DNA of 64,000 bases, taken from contig JAEWQB010000014.1 of the NCBI GenBank assembly GCA_023460395.1, positions 1-64,000 on the forward strand. Reading direction: 5' to 3'. The notes under the pieces are model-generated. The model was not told where the DNA came from, made no database searches, and was given only the letters and a program-made list of their open reading frames with translations. Below, piece after piece: positions 1 to 7,980 of the stretch. The DNA is from Pseudomonadota bacterium (GTDB lineage: Bacteria; Desulfobacterota; Desulfovibrionia; Desulfovibrionales; Desulfovibrionaceae). The position numbers and the translations under genes are program-made. Every line of letters begins with the position of its first letter. The stretch's first letter is position 1.

Positions 1-61
1 GTACCTCGGCCTCTCTCAGCTTGCCGATGATCTGCTCAGGAGCGTGCTTCTTCTTGCCCAT
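1..61 (-). CDS. IS3-type transposase OrfA, N-terminal 20 residues only
   Basis: The visible protein starts MGKKKHAPEQIIGKLREAEV, which is the typical N-terminus of IS3-family OrfA (an HTH DNA-binding protein whose opening reads K-K-x-x-x-P-E-Q-I-I-x-K-L-R-E-A-E). The start ATG at 61 to 59 is preceded by a clear AGGAGG ribosome site, so the gene is likely intact at this end. It runs leftwards off the window. In IS3 elements OrfA is fused to the DDE protein OrfB by a -1 frameshift; that part cannot be seen here. Confidence 0.75.
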   Translation of the reverse strand, partial: MGKKKHAPEQIIGKLREAEV

Positions 62-127
62 GGAAAACCTCCTGCGGTCTCAGTACCCCTAACATTGGGC
101 CTGGACCAGTTTTTCCAGGGCAGGTCA
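1..127 (-). mobile_element. End of an IS3-family insertion sequence (partial)
   Basis: The left edge of the window is the first part of an insertion sequence read on the minus strand. The element appears to begin at base 127 with a TG dinucleotide (minus strand TGACCTGCCCTGG), as is usual for IS3-family ends, followed about 65 bases later by a strong ribosome site and the start of an orfA-type transposase. Everything upstream of 127 on the minus strand belongs to the interrupted helicase gene, so the junction is sharp. The rest of the element lies outside the window, so the target duplication and exact group cannot be judged. Confidence 0.7.
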
Positions 128-729
128 AGAATCTGTGCGGCCCAAAGGCTTCTTAATGGGTGGGTGTATCCACCTAATTTCCCAGCAAGTGCAATTTTTG
201 CATACGCCTCTTTCTGTTCAATGTCATAAACTGCATTTCCCTTCCTAACATAAAACGCAATTTTATCTCCATTAGGTTTTATGCATAGTTCATCGATCTT
301 AAACGGTATTTTTCTCAACCGTCCTTGAATGTTCGCCTCTGCATAAATTTTATAGTTCGTCCATTCGAGAAATGATTCAGCCCCAGAAATCAAAAATGGA
401 GAACAAACACAACCCATTCTCCGTTTGCCATGTGGGGTCACAATGAATTCGGTCAAAAAAGAATCAAATGTCGAGATATGAATTGGATTATCTTTTCTGA
501 CCGATAATATTGTTTTGAGTTCGTTATAAAAAGTTGAAACAGCAATGTTTGAGTAAGAAAAAAGAGCTATAGATTCTTTATGCCCAAGAAGTTTGTATAT
601 TTCAAATAGCCGCCGAGTAGCTGTCAGTGTTTTTCCGCTCCCTGCACAAGCTATAATTGACATATGGCCTATGTCGTCAAGACATTCTACGCTACAAACC
701 TCTTTTTGTTCATCTGTGAGTTGTATCAT
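16..729 (-). pseudogene. gajB: Gabija-like GajB helicase (UvrD/SF1), truncated by IS insertion
   Basis: This is the N-terminal part of a superfamily 1 UvrD-like helicase. The Walker A motif ACAGSGKT lies near residue 27, preceded by the Q-motif-like opening LTDEQKEV. About 200 genuine residues are present down to base 128; the remaining ~37 residues before the stop are encoded by the end of the IS and have no helicase character. The Walker B, motif III and motif VI regions are missing, so the product cannot be an active helicase. The gene follows the OLD-family nuclease gene by 12 bases on the same strand, the gene order of Gabija gajA-gajB. The Gabija assignment rests on this pairing. A lone UvrD fragment next to an unrelated OLD nuclease is the alternative. 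Confidence 0.7.
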
Positions 730-741
730 AGTGTGGCCATG

Positions 742-2448
742 TTAATGTGAGCATACATGCTTTATTGCATTCTCAATATATGATGGGGCAATAAATTGTT
801 TTTTGGGGTCTTCAATCAAGGTAGCGAGACTTTGGGCGAACTCTCCCTTTTTAGTTGACGAAAGTAACTGCTGAAACAGTTTCACGCATTGAGTGTGTTC
901 GCAGGCTTCTGCTGCAATCTCTGCCGTCAAAGCGGGAGCAACTTGAGGGTGTATGCTTTTAAGAGCCTCAAGCAATATAGAATGGTTTTCCTTAATTAAG
1001 CACAGGTCATACTCAAATGTCCTTTGAGATAGAAAGACCTTTAGATTGCCGCTTTCGAGCTTCTTTATACTCTGTGCTGTGCTAGATGGCTGTAGTGGGT
1101 CATTTTTCTTGGGGTAACAGGTCTTGCCTGGGTCACAATCTGTTAAGGCCGCAACTGGAATATCTAAGGCAGAAGCCCCAAAAAGAGGCAAAAAGGAATC
1201 AAAGTTTAACCCGTCAACGCTAATAACACTTACAGCATGATCTCGCAGGGGGAGTCCTAGCCTTTTCGCGATCACGGGAATGATAAGCAACTCTGCGATC
1301 CCCTCAACGAATATTATCTTGTCTGCAAAAAAGAACTCAGCCTTCGTAGCGTCCAGATACCTTTCGAGTTTTAATTTCTTAGAGGGATCTAAGCCTGCCA
1401 ATCTCGGCAATGAAACTTTTATTTCTTTTGAATTCTTATATAGCGCGATAAGGCTTTCTATTTTTGCGATGCTTGCAAAATTTGGAGAATGGCTTGTAAC
1501 AAACACTTGTACGCCATTATTTTTCGCTTCAAGCTCTTCTAGGTATCGCAAAAGGATAGCTTGAAGTTGAGGATGCAAATGGGCTTCTGGCTCTTCAATG
1601 ATAAGCCCTTTATAGGCCACACTAGAATCAGCCGCCAATTCTCCAAGAGAAACAGCCATATAGATAAGGTTATTAAAGCCCAAGCCATTTTGATAGACAT
1701 CTAGGTTATCAATAAGCATTGAAAGGCGAGAGGCTATTTTCTTAAAATCGTTTTGAGTCAGCCCGACTTTAATATTTTGGCTAAGCTGTGAGCCAACCAT
1801 GCTTGTATGTTGAATGGTTACTGCTTTTTGAGTATCTGCAATCGGGGGTTGAGTCTGCAAGATGGTATCCAAGTTCTCAACGGCGTCAGAAATTGCCTTT
1901 TGCCCGGCATCATCAGAAAGTATGTGGATCAATTTAGAGAGCTGGCTACTCCTGCCAGGGCGAAGACCTTGTTCCGGGTCGCGTAGTGGCTGTAGATATA
2001 TTGCCCGTAAATTTTCCAACATTTCATTGGAGATTGGAACTTCCTCATTATCGCTACACCAACGTCTAGCCCTAAGACGGCCACCAAATTGGGATGGCGT
2101 ATAACTGATGTTGAGAATAACCTCGTACTGCTGCGGCTTGTCTTTCTCAATTGGAAGCGGTGATAAGGCATGGTAAAAGTCAGCTTCATCCTGCTGCGAA
2201 AGCCCACTGAAAGTATATTGAAAGATGATGGTGCTAGCTTTTGTGGAGCCGTCCGGTACAACGTGAAGGTCATCCTCTGTCAGCCGCAGAGTTCCGTCCT
2301 CGGTGGCCAAAAGGGCGCGCAATGCGTCAATGATTGTGGTTTTCCCAATATTATTGGGGCCGACAAGAATATTCAGACCTTGACGAAACTCCAACTCACT
2401 GTTGTTTAGCTTGCGGAATCCCGATATTTTTAACTTTGATAAATACAC
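742..2448 (-). CDS. gajA: OLD-family ATP-dependent endonuclease, Gabija GajA-like
   Basis: The 568-residue protein has the ABC-ATPase plus TOPRIM layout of OLD nucleases. Walker A is GPNNIGKTT at residues 30-38. The Walker B region reads IIEEPEAHLHPQ near residue 280 and is followed by a switch histidine in VTSHSPN. The C-terminal third is a TOPRIM domain with the acidic motif FVEGIAE and the DxD-like TDCD that bind the catalytic metal. Length and order match GajA of Gabija defence systems, which nick phage DNA when nucleotides are depleted. The frame is intact, so the nuclease could still be made although its helicase partner is cut by an IS. Base composition is AT-richer than the core genes further right, in keeping with transfer. 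A stand-alone class 2 OLD nuclease is the alternative. Confidence 0.78.
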   Translation of the reverse strand: MYLSKLKISGFRKLNNSELEFRQGLNILVGPNNIGKTTIIDALRALLATEDGTLRLTEDDLHVVPDGSTKASTIIFQYTFSGLSQQDEADFYHALSPLPIEKDKPQQYEVILNISYTPSQFGGRLRARRWCSDNEEVPISNEMLENLRAIYLQPLRDPEQGLRPGRSSQLSKLIHILSDDAGQKAISDAVENLDTILQTQPPIADTQKAVTIQHTSMVGSQLSQNIKVGLTQNDFKKIASRLSMLIDNLDVYQNGLGFNNLIYMAVSLGELAADSSVAYKGLIIEEPEAHLHPQLQAILLRYLEELEAKNNGVQVFVTSHSPNFASIAKIESLIALYKNSKEIKVSLPRLAGLDPSKKLKLERYLDATKAEFFFADKIIFVEGIAELLIIPVIAKRLGLPLRDHAVSVISVDGLNFDSFLPLFGASALDIPVAALTDCDPGKTCYPKKNDPLQPSSTAQSIKKLESGNLKVFLSQRTFEYDLCLIKENHSILLEALKSIHPQVAPALTAEIAAEACEHTQCVKLFQQLLSSTKKGEFAQSLATLIEDPKKQFIAPSYIENAIKHVCSH

Positions 2449-2590
2449 ATCTGCCCCCTGTGGAATATACCTATCAATAGAGTAAGCTGTTCAGGCTGGC
2501 CTATAATTACCCACTCACTCAAGTGAGTCAAATCTATCCGGCCAGTTTGCTACAGTCTTTTTTTAATTTTTTGTCTCTTGATCTTTATGC

Positions 2591-2623
2591 GCGACACTTA
2601 TGGGCCAACTATGCGACACTTAT
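2591..2623. repeat. Two 11-base direct repeats at a 22-base period, downstream of rep
   Basis: The sequence GCGACACTTAT occurs at 2591-2601 and again at 2613-2623, exactly 22 bases (two helical turns) apart. It lies in the 316-base gap (2449-2764) between the nuclease gene and the stop of the RepA gene. No protein gene is evident in that gap. In IncFII-type plasmids the origin lies downstream of repA, so these could be remains of iterons or initiator sites. They could also be remnants of a transposon end. A short palindrome (ACTCACTTGAGTGAGT) lies near 2511-2526. Confidence 0.45.
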
Positions 2624-2764
2624 TTTTTGCTATCCTGGCATGGCAGGGGAGAAATTCCCATCTGTGGTAAATCCGGGCCGGTTATGTCGATTTTTGAGGG
2701 AGTAAATAGGCCATGGGGGGGCAAATATCAGAAAAACCCCATGCGACCAGACACGCAAGCTCTG

Positions 2765-3550
2765 CTATGCGTATCTGCCGGGGCTGTAGTCGGCGGGCAA
2801 TCCGAGTTCTGCGTTTGTTCGCCTTCGGCACTCATCTGGATCGAGATTGGCGATCATGTATTTCGCGCACGTCGTGTTCCAGAGCCGCGTTTCTTCCTCG
2901 CGCTTTTCTAGGTCTGCGCGTGAGCGTTGAGGCTTAAATCTGAATGAATTGCGAAGCCCTTGAGTAATGCGGCGCATGAAGTCTGCTGCTTTACGGTTAG
3001 CTTTCATGGCTTTGCGCTGTAAGCTGCGGCTGGCTCTGGCTCTTTCCCTTTGGAGCATCGGCCCAAGGTTCAGAAATTCAAAAAAGAGCGTGGTTACAAC
3101 GCGGATTGCCCGAAGGCCCACATAGTCGCCCTGGTCGTTGATGGCGCGGGGCTGCTGCACCTTCATAAAGCCAGCCTCTTTCAGCAAGGCTATGGCTCGC
3201 TCACAACGCCGCTGGCCGATGCCGGAGTCACGGACGATGGTACGCATGTCTATGTCGATGAAGCCATTCTCTAGGGTGGGCGTTCCAAGGCAAAGAGAGG
3301 CAAGGTCAAGATGGGAGAGGATTGTTTCTATAACGATCTGGCAAGCCTCCCGGCGCTCTGATCGCGTTTTCCGGTGCGGGTGCGACTGGAGCAGCTTGCA
3401 CTTCTTTGGATGGTAGTACCATGCCTTTGCGCGTTCAGCGGCAAGCGAGAGGATGCGCGGCAAGCCGCCTTTACCTTTTCTGATGGGTTTGGCTGGAGAA
3501 AGGTTCGGATTCTTCGGGTCATGCCCGCAACGATTACCGGAGAGCGTCAT
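2765..3550 (-). CDS. Plasmid-type replication initiator RepA
   Basis: This 261-residue basic protein resembles the RepA initiators of IncFII-like plasmids. It opens with the KNPN segment, has a central winged-helix-like region (about residues 85-150) and ends in an Arg-rich region. A good GGAGG ribosome site precedes the ATG at 3550. It would bind a replication origin and recruit host DnaA and helicase. Its position between a defence gene pair and a tRNA, together with direct repeats on both sides of the gene, suggests an integrated plasmid or an integrative element with a replication module. The frame is open, so the gene may be intact. The family assignment is by motif recall only. Confidence 0.6.
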   Translation of the reverse strand: MTLSGNRCGHDPKNPNLSPAKPIRKGKGGLPRILSLAAERAKAWYYHPKKCKLLQSHPHRKTRSERREACQIVIETILSHLDLASLCLGTPTLENGFIDIDMRTIVRDSGIGQRRCERAIALLKEAGFMKVQQPRAINDQGDYVGLRAIRVVTTLFFEFLNLGPMLQRERARASRSLQRKAMKANRKAADFMRRITQGLRNSFRFKPQRSRADLEKREEETRLWNTTCAKYMIANLDPDECRRRTNAELGLPADYSPGRYA

Positions 3551-3582
3551 TTTGCGCCTCCGGTTTTCCTACCCCGTAAAAA

Positions 3583-3639
3583 GGTAGGATGTGGGGTAGG
3601 ATGATGCCCCCACGCTCCAGGGTAGGATAAGGGTAGGAT
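3583..3639. repeat. Four GGTAGGAT direct repeats upstream of rep (iteron-like)
   Basis: GGTAGGAT occurs four times, at 3583-3590, 3595-3602, 3621-3628 and 3632-3639, with starts 12, 26 and 11 bases apart. Most copies extend to GGGTAGGATG. The array lies 33 to 90 bases upstream of the RepA start codon, where plasmid iterons or initiator autoregulation sites are usually found. Nothing else explains the repeats. Confidence 0.6.
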
Positions 3640-3652
3640 GAACCCCTAAAAA

Positions 3653-3696
3653 ACGGAACGGGGATTTTCACACTTTTTGAGTGCGAAAATCCCCGG
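3653..3696 (-). terminator. Rho-independent terminator of tRNA-Thr
   Basis: Just after the tRNA on the minus strand there is a long hairpin with arms GGGGATTTTC and GAAAATCCCC and an inner CACT/AGTG pairing. It is followed a few bases later on the minus strand by a run of six T. It separates the tRNA transcript from the rep gene. Confidence 0.7.
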
Positions 3697-3700
3697 AAAG

Positions 3701-3776
3701 TGGAGCCAGCTATCAGATTTGAACTGATGACCTGTCGATTACGAATCGACTGCTCTACCAACTGAGCCAAGCTGGC
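3701..3776 (-). tRNA. tRNA-Thr (anticodon CGU)
   Basis: A complete 76-base cloverleaf can be folded: acceptor arms GCCAGCT and AGCTGGC pair perfectly, the D arm is GCTC/GAGC, the anticodon stem GTCGA/TCGAC encloses TTCGTAA with anticodon CGU (reads ACG), and the T arm ATCAG/CTGAT encloses TTCAAAT. The 3' CCA is encoded. It marks the right boundary of the accessory island. Confidence 0.93.
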
Positions 3777-3891
3777 GTAGCGTTGTGTCCCAACGCTTTC
3801 GGGGAAAAATCCCCAATTTCTATAAAAAACCCAAAAGTTCGAGTTGCTAGTTGTTACGAATCAGCTGCTCTACCAAGTGAGCTAAGCTGGC
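3777..3891 (-). pseudogene. Degenerate tRNA-Thr copy (5' half kept)
   Basis: The 5' half of tRNA-Thr is repeated at 3854-3891 on the minus strand, from the acceptor GCCAGCTTAGCTC through the anticodon loop TTCGTAA. The 3' half has decayed: no matching acceptor strand or T arm can be folded. The copy starts exactly 115 bases from the start of the intact tRNA. It is not a functional tRNA. Confidence 0.7.
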
Positions 3892-4006
3892 AAATACCTG
3901 TTTTGTAAAACTTTTTTCGTCACTTTTACTGTGACTTTCTACTTTTAGCCAGTTGACAAGCTGGTCTATTACGAATCAGTCGCTCTACCAACTGAGCCAA
4001 GGCGGC
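3892..4006 (-). pseudogene. Second degenerate tRNA-Thr copy (5' half kept)
   Basis: Bases 3969-4006 on the minus strand repeat the tRNA-Thr 5' half again (GCCGCCTTGGCTCAGTTGG through the loop TTCGTAA). The 3' side does not fold into an anticodon stem or acceptor. The spacing to the previous copy is again 115 bases. The three tRNA starts are therefore at 3776, 3891 and 4006. Confidence 0.68.
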
Positions 4007-4009
4007 AAC

Positions 4010-4567
4010 TATCTAAAATTCCAAAAATTTTTATCCCTGCCCACCGCAAGTTTGTTTGTGTAAGATGCCAAGATTTGGCTCTTATGACAATTCCTTCCGG
4101 CGAATGGAGACAGGCTTATAGCGCCACGGCCTGCGAGCGTCAAGCAGTTTTGGCGGGTTTGCGTGAAGGAGTGGGGAGCCGCCGGTCTGTCCCCGCGCGG
4201 ACTTGCGCGGGGGCACCATGTCTTGACCGCTTCGCTTGTGGGTAATTGGCGTATACCGCAGGGCAAAATGGGGGGAAGCATGGGAGATGCCCCCCAAACT
4301 TCCCTGCCGGCTGCGAAGAAGTTTCGTGGGGTGGAGAATTGGAGGGATTTTGTGCGGGCAGGGAGGTTAGACATTCAGACAGGAGAGAAGGGCGTTGGCG
4401 TTGCGGCAAGGGCCATGCGTCTTTGAGTTGCCTCTTCGCGCATAGGCGTAAAAATATACTTGTTGTTCGACTGTTGGTTTTTTACGACACAGTATGGTCC
4501 CTCATGCAGATTTAGCGGAAAATTCAGTGGAGTATCGTATCACCAACTGACCAACAATAACGCAACT
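4010..4567. other. Gene-free stretch between the tRNA array and the MerR-like gene
   Basis: Several short frames overlap here on both strands, but none has a recognisable product or a good ribosome site. The stretch contains a strong GC hairpin near 4192-4212 (CCCCGCGCGG and CGCGGGGG arms). The AT-rich part near 4448-4520 probably carries the promoter of the following gene. Confidence 0.4.
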
Positions 4568-5581
4568 ATGGAAAGAAAATCTTACAGCCTGCGGGAGATT
4601 GGTAGACGGCTGGACGTGCCGCCCTCGACCATCGCCTACTATCGCGACAGGTTCGCGCGGTTCATCCCCGTGGCCTGCGGGCAAGGGAGGCGGGTGCGAT
4701 ATCCCGCCGAGGCTGTGAGGCTTTTCAAGGAGATCAGGCAAATGTTCACCAACAATTGGTCGGCGGAATTGGTTGAGGAGCGGCTTGCCACATTACAGGG
4801 AATGGCCTCCGGGAGCATGCCGGGCGCGGAACGATCAGACGCGGCGTGGCCGGGCGCGGGATGGTCGGAAAGTATGCCGCAGGATGGCGAGGAAGAGCGC
4901 ACGGCGACTGCGGCGGAACAGCACAGGGATTTGCTGTGGGATCGGGAACTAAAGGCCGTGCGGGTGGAACTGGCGCAACTCCGCCATGAAAAGGATGCGA
5001 TGCTGCGCCGCTATGAGGTTGCCATGGCGGGACTGGATGCCGAACTGACACGTTTTCGTCAGGAATACAGAAGCTTGCGTGATCATCTAGCAAACGCGGG
5101 CCATTGGCGGAGCGGAGATGGAGAGACTCGTGGAGTCGGAGATGCGACCAATGCCGAGACAGTTGCCGGGACAGCAACTCGGAACGGAGAATCCGTGGCA
5201 GTTCCGCCAGTTCGCGAGCCGGATGCCTTACTCTTGTCCCGTCCGCTGGTGGTGCCGGTGGGAGCGGAGTTTTTAGGGGTCGCGGGGCGCAATAAACCAT
5301 TTGCCTTGGACGACTTGCTTCATCTTGTGCAGCGTAACGCCGGATCGCAAAAAGTCCGCGAGATGCGGTGGACCAACGAAGACACCCGCTGGTGGTTGCG
5401 CATCCATACGCAGGACAATGAAGGAGGGCACCGGGAGTATCTGCTGCGGGTCTGCCCCACGATAACACCCAGCGGCAATGCGGTAACTGTGCTGGAAACC
5501 ATGGCTGTGGACGGCGAAACCGTGCCGGACAAGCTCGCGCTCTTTTTATTTAAAAATATTCGGGAAGGGCTGGAGCACTAG
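4568..5581 (+). CDS. MerR-type HTH regulator with coiled coil
   Basis: The protein of 337 residues starts with a MerR/HTH_17-type helix-turn-helix (YSLREIGRRLDVPPSTIAYY, about residues 5-24) followed by the usual wing residues. A low-complexity linker leads to a predicted coiled coil at about residues 125-175, rich in E, R and L. The C-terminal 100 residues form an unassigned domain. It is therefore likely a DNA-binding regulator that dimerises. The ATG at 4568 is chosen because it sits directly before the HTH; the frame is open further upstream to 4460 and no strong ribosome site decides the matter. The target genes are unknown. Confidence 0.6.
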   Translation: MERKSYSLREIGRRLDVPPSTIAYYRDRFARFIPVACGQGRRVRYPAEAVRLFKEIRQMFTNNWSAELVEERLATLQGMASGSMPGAERSDAAWPGAGWSESMPQDGEEERTATAAEQHRDLLWDRELKAVRVELAQLRHEKDAMLRRYEVAMAGLDAELTRFRQEYRSLRDHLANAGHWRSGDGETRGVGDATNAETVAGTATRNGESVAVPPVREPDALLLSRPLVVPVGAEFLGVAGRNKPFALDDLLHLVQRNAGSQKVREMRWTNEDTRWWLRIHTQDNEGGHREYLLRVCPTITPSGNAVTVLETMAVDGETVPDKLALFLFKNIREGLEH

Positions 5582-5640
5582 CCGCGTGCAGACCGAAGTG
5601 GGGAGGGACTGACGGGGAGCGCGGGCACGCGTCCCGGCGG

Positions 5641-6399
5641 CTACACCACGGCTAATTCCATTTTTCCCCATATGGCAACCCGCCCGCCACATTGTGCGAA
5701 GACGCCGTCTACACCCTGCGCCTGTAGTTCCGCGGCGCGTTCCGTCACCTTATCCAGCTCTTCGGGACTGGTGAGCATGTTGCAGAAGGCTGTGGCACAG
5801 GCGTCAGCCAAACTGCCGTCGCGGGAGCGCACCGCCACTAATTCTCCGGTTCCAAGGCTCAAAGAGTGCCCTATGGTTGATGAAGACGAGCACAGGCTTA
5901 CGGGAAATTCATCGGCGCGGATGACAATACCCACGGTGGATTCGCTGTGCGGATCGGGGAGAAGCCCCGCCACCCGGTCGCGGGAAGAGCGCATATACAC
6001 GTCGCCCCCGTTTTCCACGATAAGTTCTGAACAAATGGGGGCGAATTCTTCGCAGACCATTTGTGAGATGGTGCCCGCCACCGCCGCCATGGGACCGACG
6101 TCCGCCAGCGTGGCGGCCCCGGCCATGCGCCGGACTATGGAGGCCGCGCCGGGTGCCACCGGAACAGGCACATAGCTGTCGCGAAATTCCGGGTGCAGCA
6201 TGATATATGCCTTGAGCTGACCGCGTAGCGCACTGACATATTGCTGTATTTCATGGGAAAGATCACGCGAGGCGGTCACATGGAGATCCGTCTCTTCCAC
6301 CACGACCTGAAAGGCATGCTCTCCGGCGTGACGAGTGTATTGCCGCCGGTAATGGCGCAACGGGCTAAGGTAGACTGCGTTCTTCATGCCGGGGGCCAT
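5641..6399 (-). CDS. UPF0280 family protein (ApbE-like fold)
   Basis: The protein of about 252 residues belongs to the uncharacterised UPF0280 family, whose members are related to the FMN transferase ApbE. The family motif GPMAAVAGTIS is present in the middle, followed by the VENGGDVYM segment. The family is common in sulfate reducers and methanogens and its function is not established. The frame extends to a TTG at 6423; the ATG at 6399 (or 6390) is more likely, but no ribosome site is clear. It points towards the MerR-like gene and is probably transcribed alone or with the glycosyltransferase upstream. Confidence 0.75.
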   Translation of the reverse strand: MAPGMKNAVYLSPLRHYRRQYTRHAGEHAFQVVVEETDLHVTASRDLSHEIQQYVSALRGQLKAYIMLHPEFRDSYVPVPVAPGAASIVRRMAGAATLADVGPMAAVAGTISQMVCEEFAPICSELIVENGGDVYMRSSRDRVAGLLPDPHSESTVGIVIRADEFPVSLCSSSSTIGHSLSLGTGELVAVRSRDGSLADACATAFCNMLTSPEELDKVTERAAELQAQGVDGVFAQCGGRVAIWGKMELAVV

Positions 6400-6527
6400 A
6401 GCGCGTCCGCACGGGAAAGGCAACCAGCCCGGTTCAGTTTACGGCAGTTTGTTGTCATTTCCATGAAAATGGCTTGCCGCAGCGCCCGCATGTCCTTTGC
6501 GCCCGCATGCCGTAAAAACGGCTGAGG

Positions 6528-7691
6528 CTAGGCGTTCTCTGTGGGGTGCGCGAATTTATCGATGAGGGCGCGGTAGCTGGCAAAGACGGCTTCATCATCC
6601 GGCACGCAGCCGAAGTCCTGTCCCGGCAGAATGGTGGCAGTATCCTGAATGGCGGCAGCCAGCGCTTCCGGCGTCGGTTCCGGCACAATCATTCCGTTTT
6701 TTCCGTTGGAAATAAGATCACAGGCACCCACATCGCGCGTGGTTATGGCGGGCACGCCCATGGCTAGCGCTTCCGCGACAACGCTGCCAAAGGTGTCATA
6801 AAAGGACGGGTGGCAGAATACGTCCAGCGCGGCGTAAAACCGGGGCATGTCGTCCACCCGGCCCGGAAAAAATACGCGGTCCGCCACTCCGAGAGAGCGG
6901 GCGTAGGCAATGTACTTGGCGTGGTTCCGCCCTCCCACGGCAATGAGGATGCAGGAGGGGGGCAGCAAGGCGAGTGCCCGGATGAGCCGGTCCAGCCCTT
7001 TTAGTTCAAAATTGGTGGAGCAAAATCCAATGGCCCGCTGGCCTTCGCGAAGAGAATACCAGATGCGGGCGTCTTTGCGCAGGGCTGCGAATGTCTGCGC
7101 ATTGTAGCGCGAAGTATCCACTCCATTGGGGATGACGGCGATTTTGTCTCGTGTGGAGGGGAACTGAGTCGCCATGGCCTCCCGAACTTTTTCGGAAATG
7201 GCAAGCAGACATCGGGTGCGCGGGTTGGTGTGAATGTCCATATCCAGCAGAGGCATAAGCCAGTTGACGGGGGAGAAGGCCCGCCGGATGGTTTTGCTCA
7301 ACTTGCGCAGGGGCGAGCGTTGGGCGCGCAGACTGCGGCGGAGAAAATCCAGATGCGGCCCACCGGACCGGTAGATGGTGCAGGCGGTGAAGTTGCCGAA
7401 AGATACGGAAATGGTCTGGGGAGGAAGGGCGCAGACCTGTCGTTTCATTCTGCGGAACAAACTGAGATTTTTTAGAAACCGCCCTGGTCGCAGCATGCCC
7501 AGCACGGTCACTTCAGGGAGCGGACGTCCCTGTTTGGCTTCATCCGTTGCATCCTCACCGCAAAACACCTGAACCGCATATCCGTTGCGCTTCAGGTATT
7601 TGCTAAAGCGGTAACAAAACAGCTCCACACCGCCGTAACGGGAAAACGTCTTAACGCATAAAGCCACTTTGGGGTGCGGAGGCGTGGGCAT
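6528..7691 (-). CDS. GT4-family glycosyltransferase
   Basis: The 387-residue protein has two Rossmann halves of a GT-B retaining glycosyltransferase. The N-terminal acceptor half starts VALCVKTFSRYGGVE, with the family's glycine-rich loop. The C-terminal half has the linker VIPNGVDTSRYN and the donor-binding segment PSFYDTFGSVVAEALAMGVP (EX7E type, with D in place of the first E). It likely adds a sugar to lipopolysaccharide or another surface glycan in the cytoplasm; WaaG-like enzymes are the nearest comparison. The ATG at 7691 has an AGAGGAA ribosome site, better than the ORF start further up. The acceptor cannot be told from sequence. Confidence 0.8.
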   Translation of the reverse strand: MPTPPHPKVALCVKTFSRYGGVELFCYRFSKYLKRNGYAVQVFCGEDATDEAKQGRPLPEVTVLGMLRPGRFLKNLSLFRRMKRQVCALPPQTISVSFGNFTACTIYRSGGPHLDFLRRSLRAQRSPLRKLSKTIRRAFSPVNWLMPLLDMDIHTNPRTRCLLAISEKVREAMATQFPSTRDKIAVIPNGVDTSRYNAQTFAALRKDARIWYSLREGQRAIGFCSTNFELKGLDRLIRALALLPPSCILIAVGGRNHAKYIAYARSLGVADRVFFPGRVDDMPRFYAALDVFCHPSFYDTFGSVVAEALAMGVPAITTRDVGACDLISNGKNGMIVPEPTPEALAAAIQDTATILPGQDFGCVPDDEAVFASYRALIDKFAHPTENA

Positions 7692-7980
7692 AGTTTCCTC
7701 TGAAAAAGCGGAAGCGCGGGCGTCCGGGTTGGATAATGGAAAAGCGACCGGAAGTGCGGGTGTGAGCATGGTAACGAGCGTCCGTTTTTACGAAAGATTC
7801 CGGTCTGGAGGCTGCATACCAGATGAAGCGGAATCATGGCAAACCCGTGCGGCAGGGAAAATATGCGCGCCTTATCGATGGGGCGGGTTTACAAATAGGA
7901 AGCTTTGAGCCTAAAAACACTCTTTTCCCATCGCATACGGACCACCTATGGACGGATCATTTAGTAAAAGAGGTTCCCGA

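Noticed and set aside
3777..4006. Two additional functional tRNA genes
   Set aside because: The 3' halves do not fold into anticodon stem, T arm or acceptor strand.
4009..4374. Overlapping short frames in the 4.0-4.5 kb gap
   Set aside because: No recognisable product, no ribosome site, frames on both strands cover the same bases.
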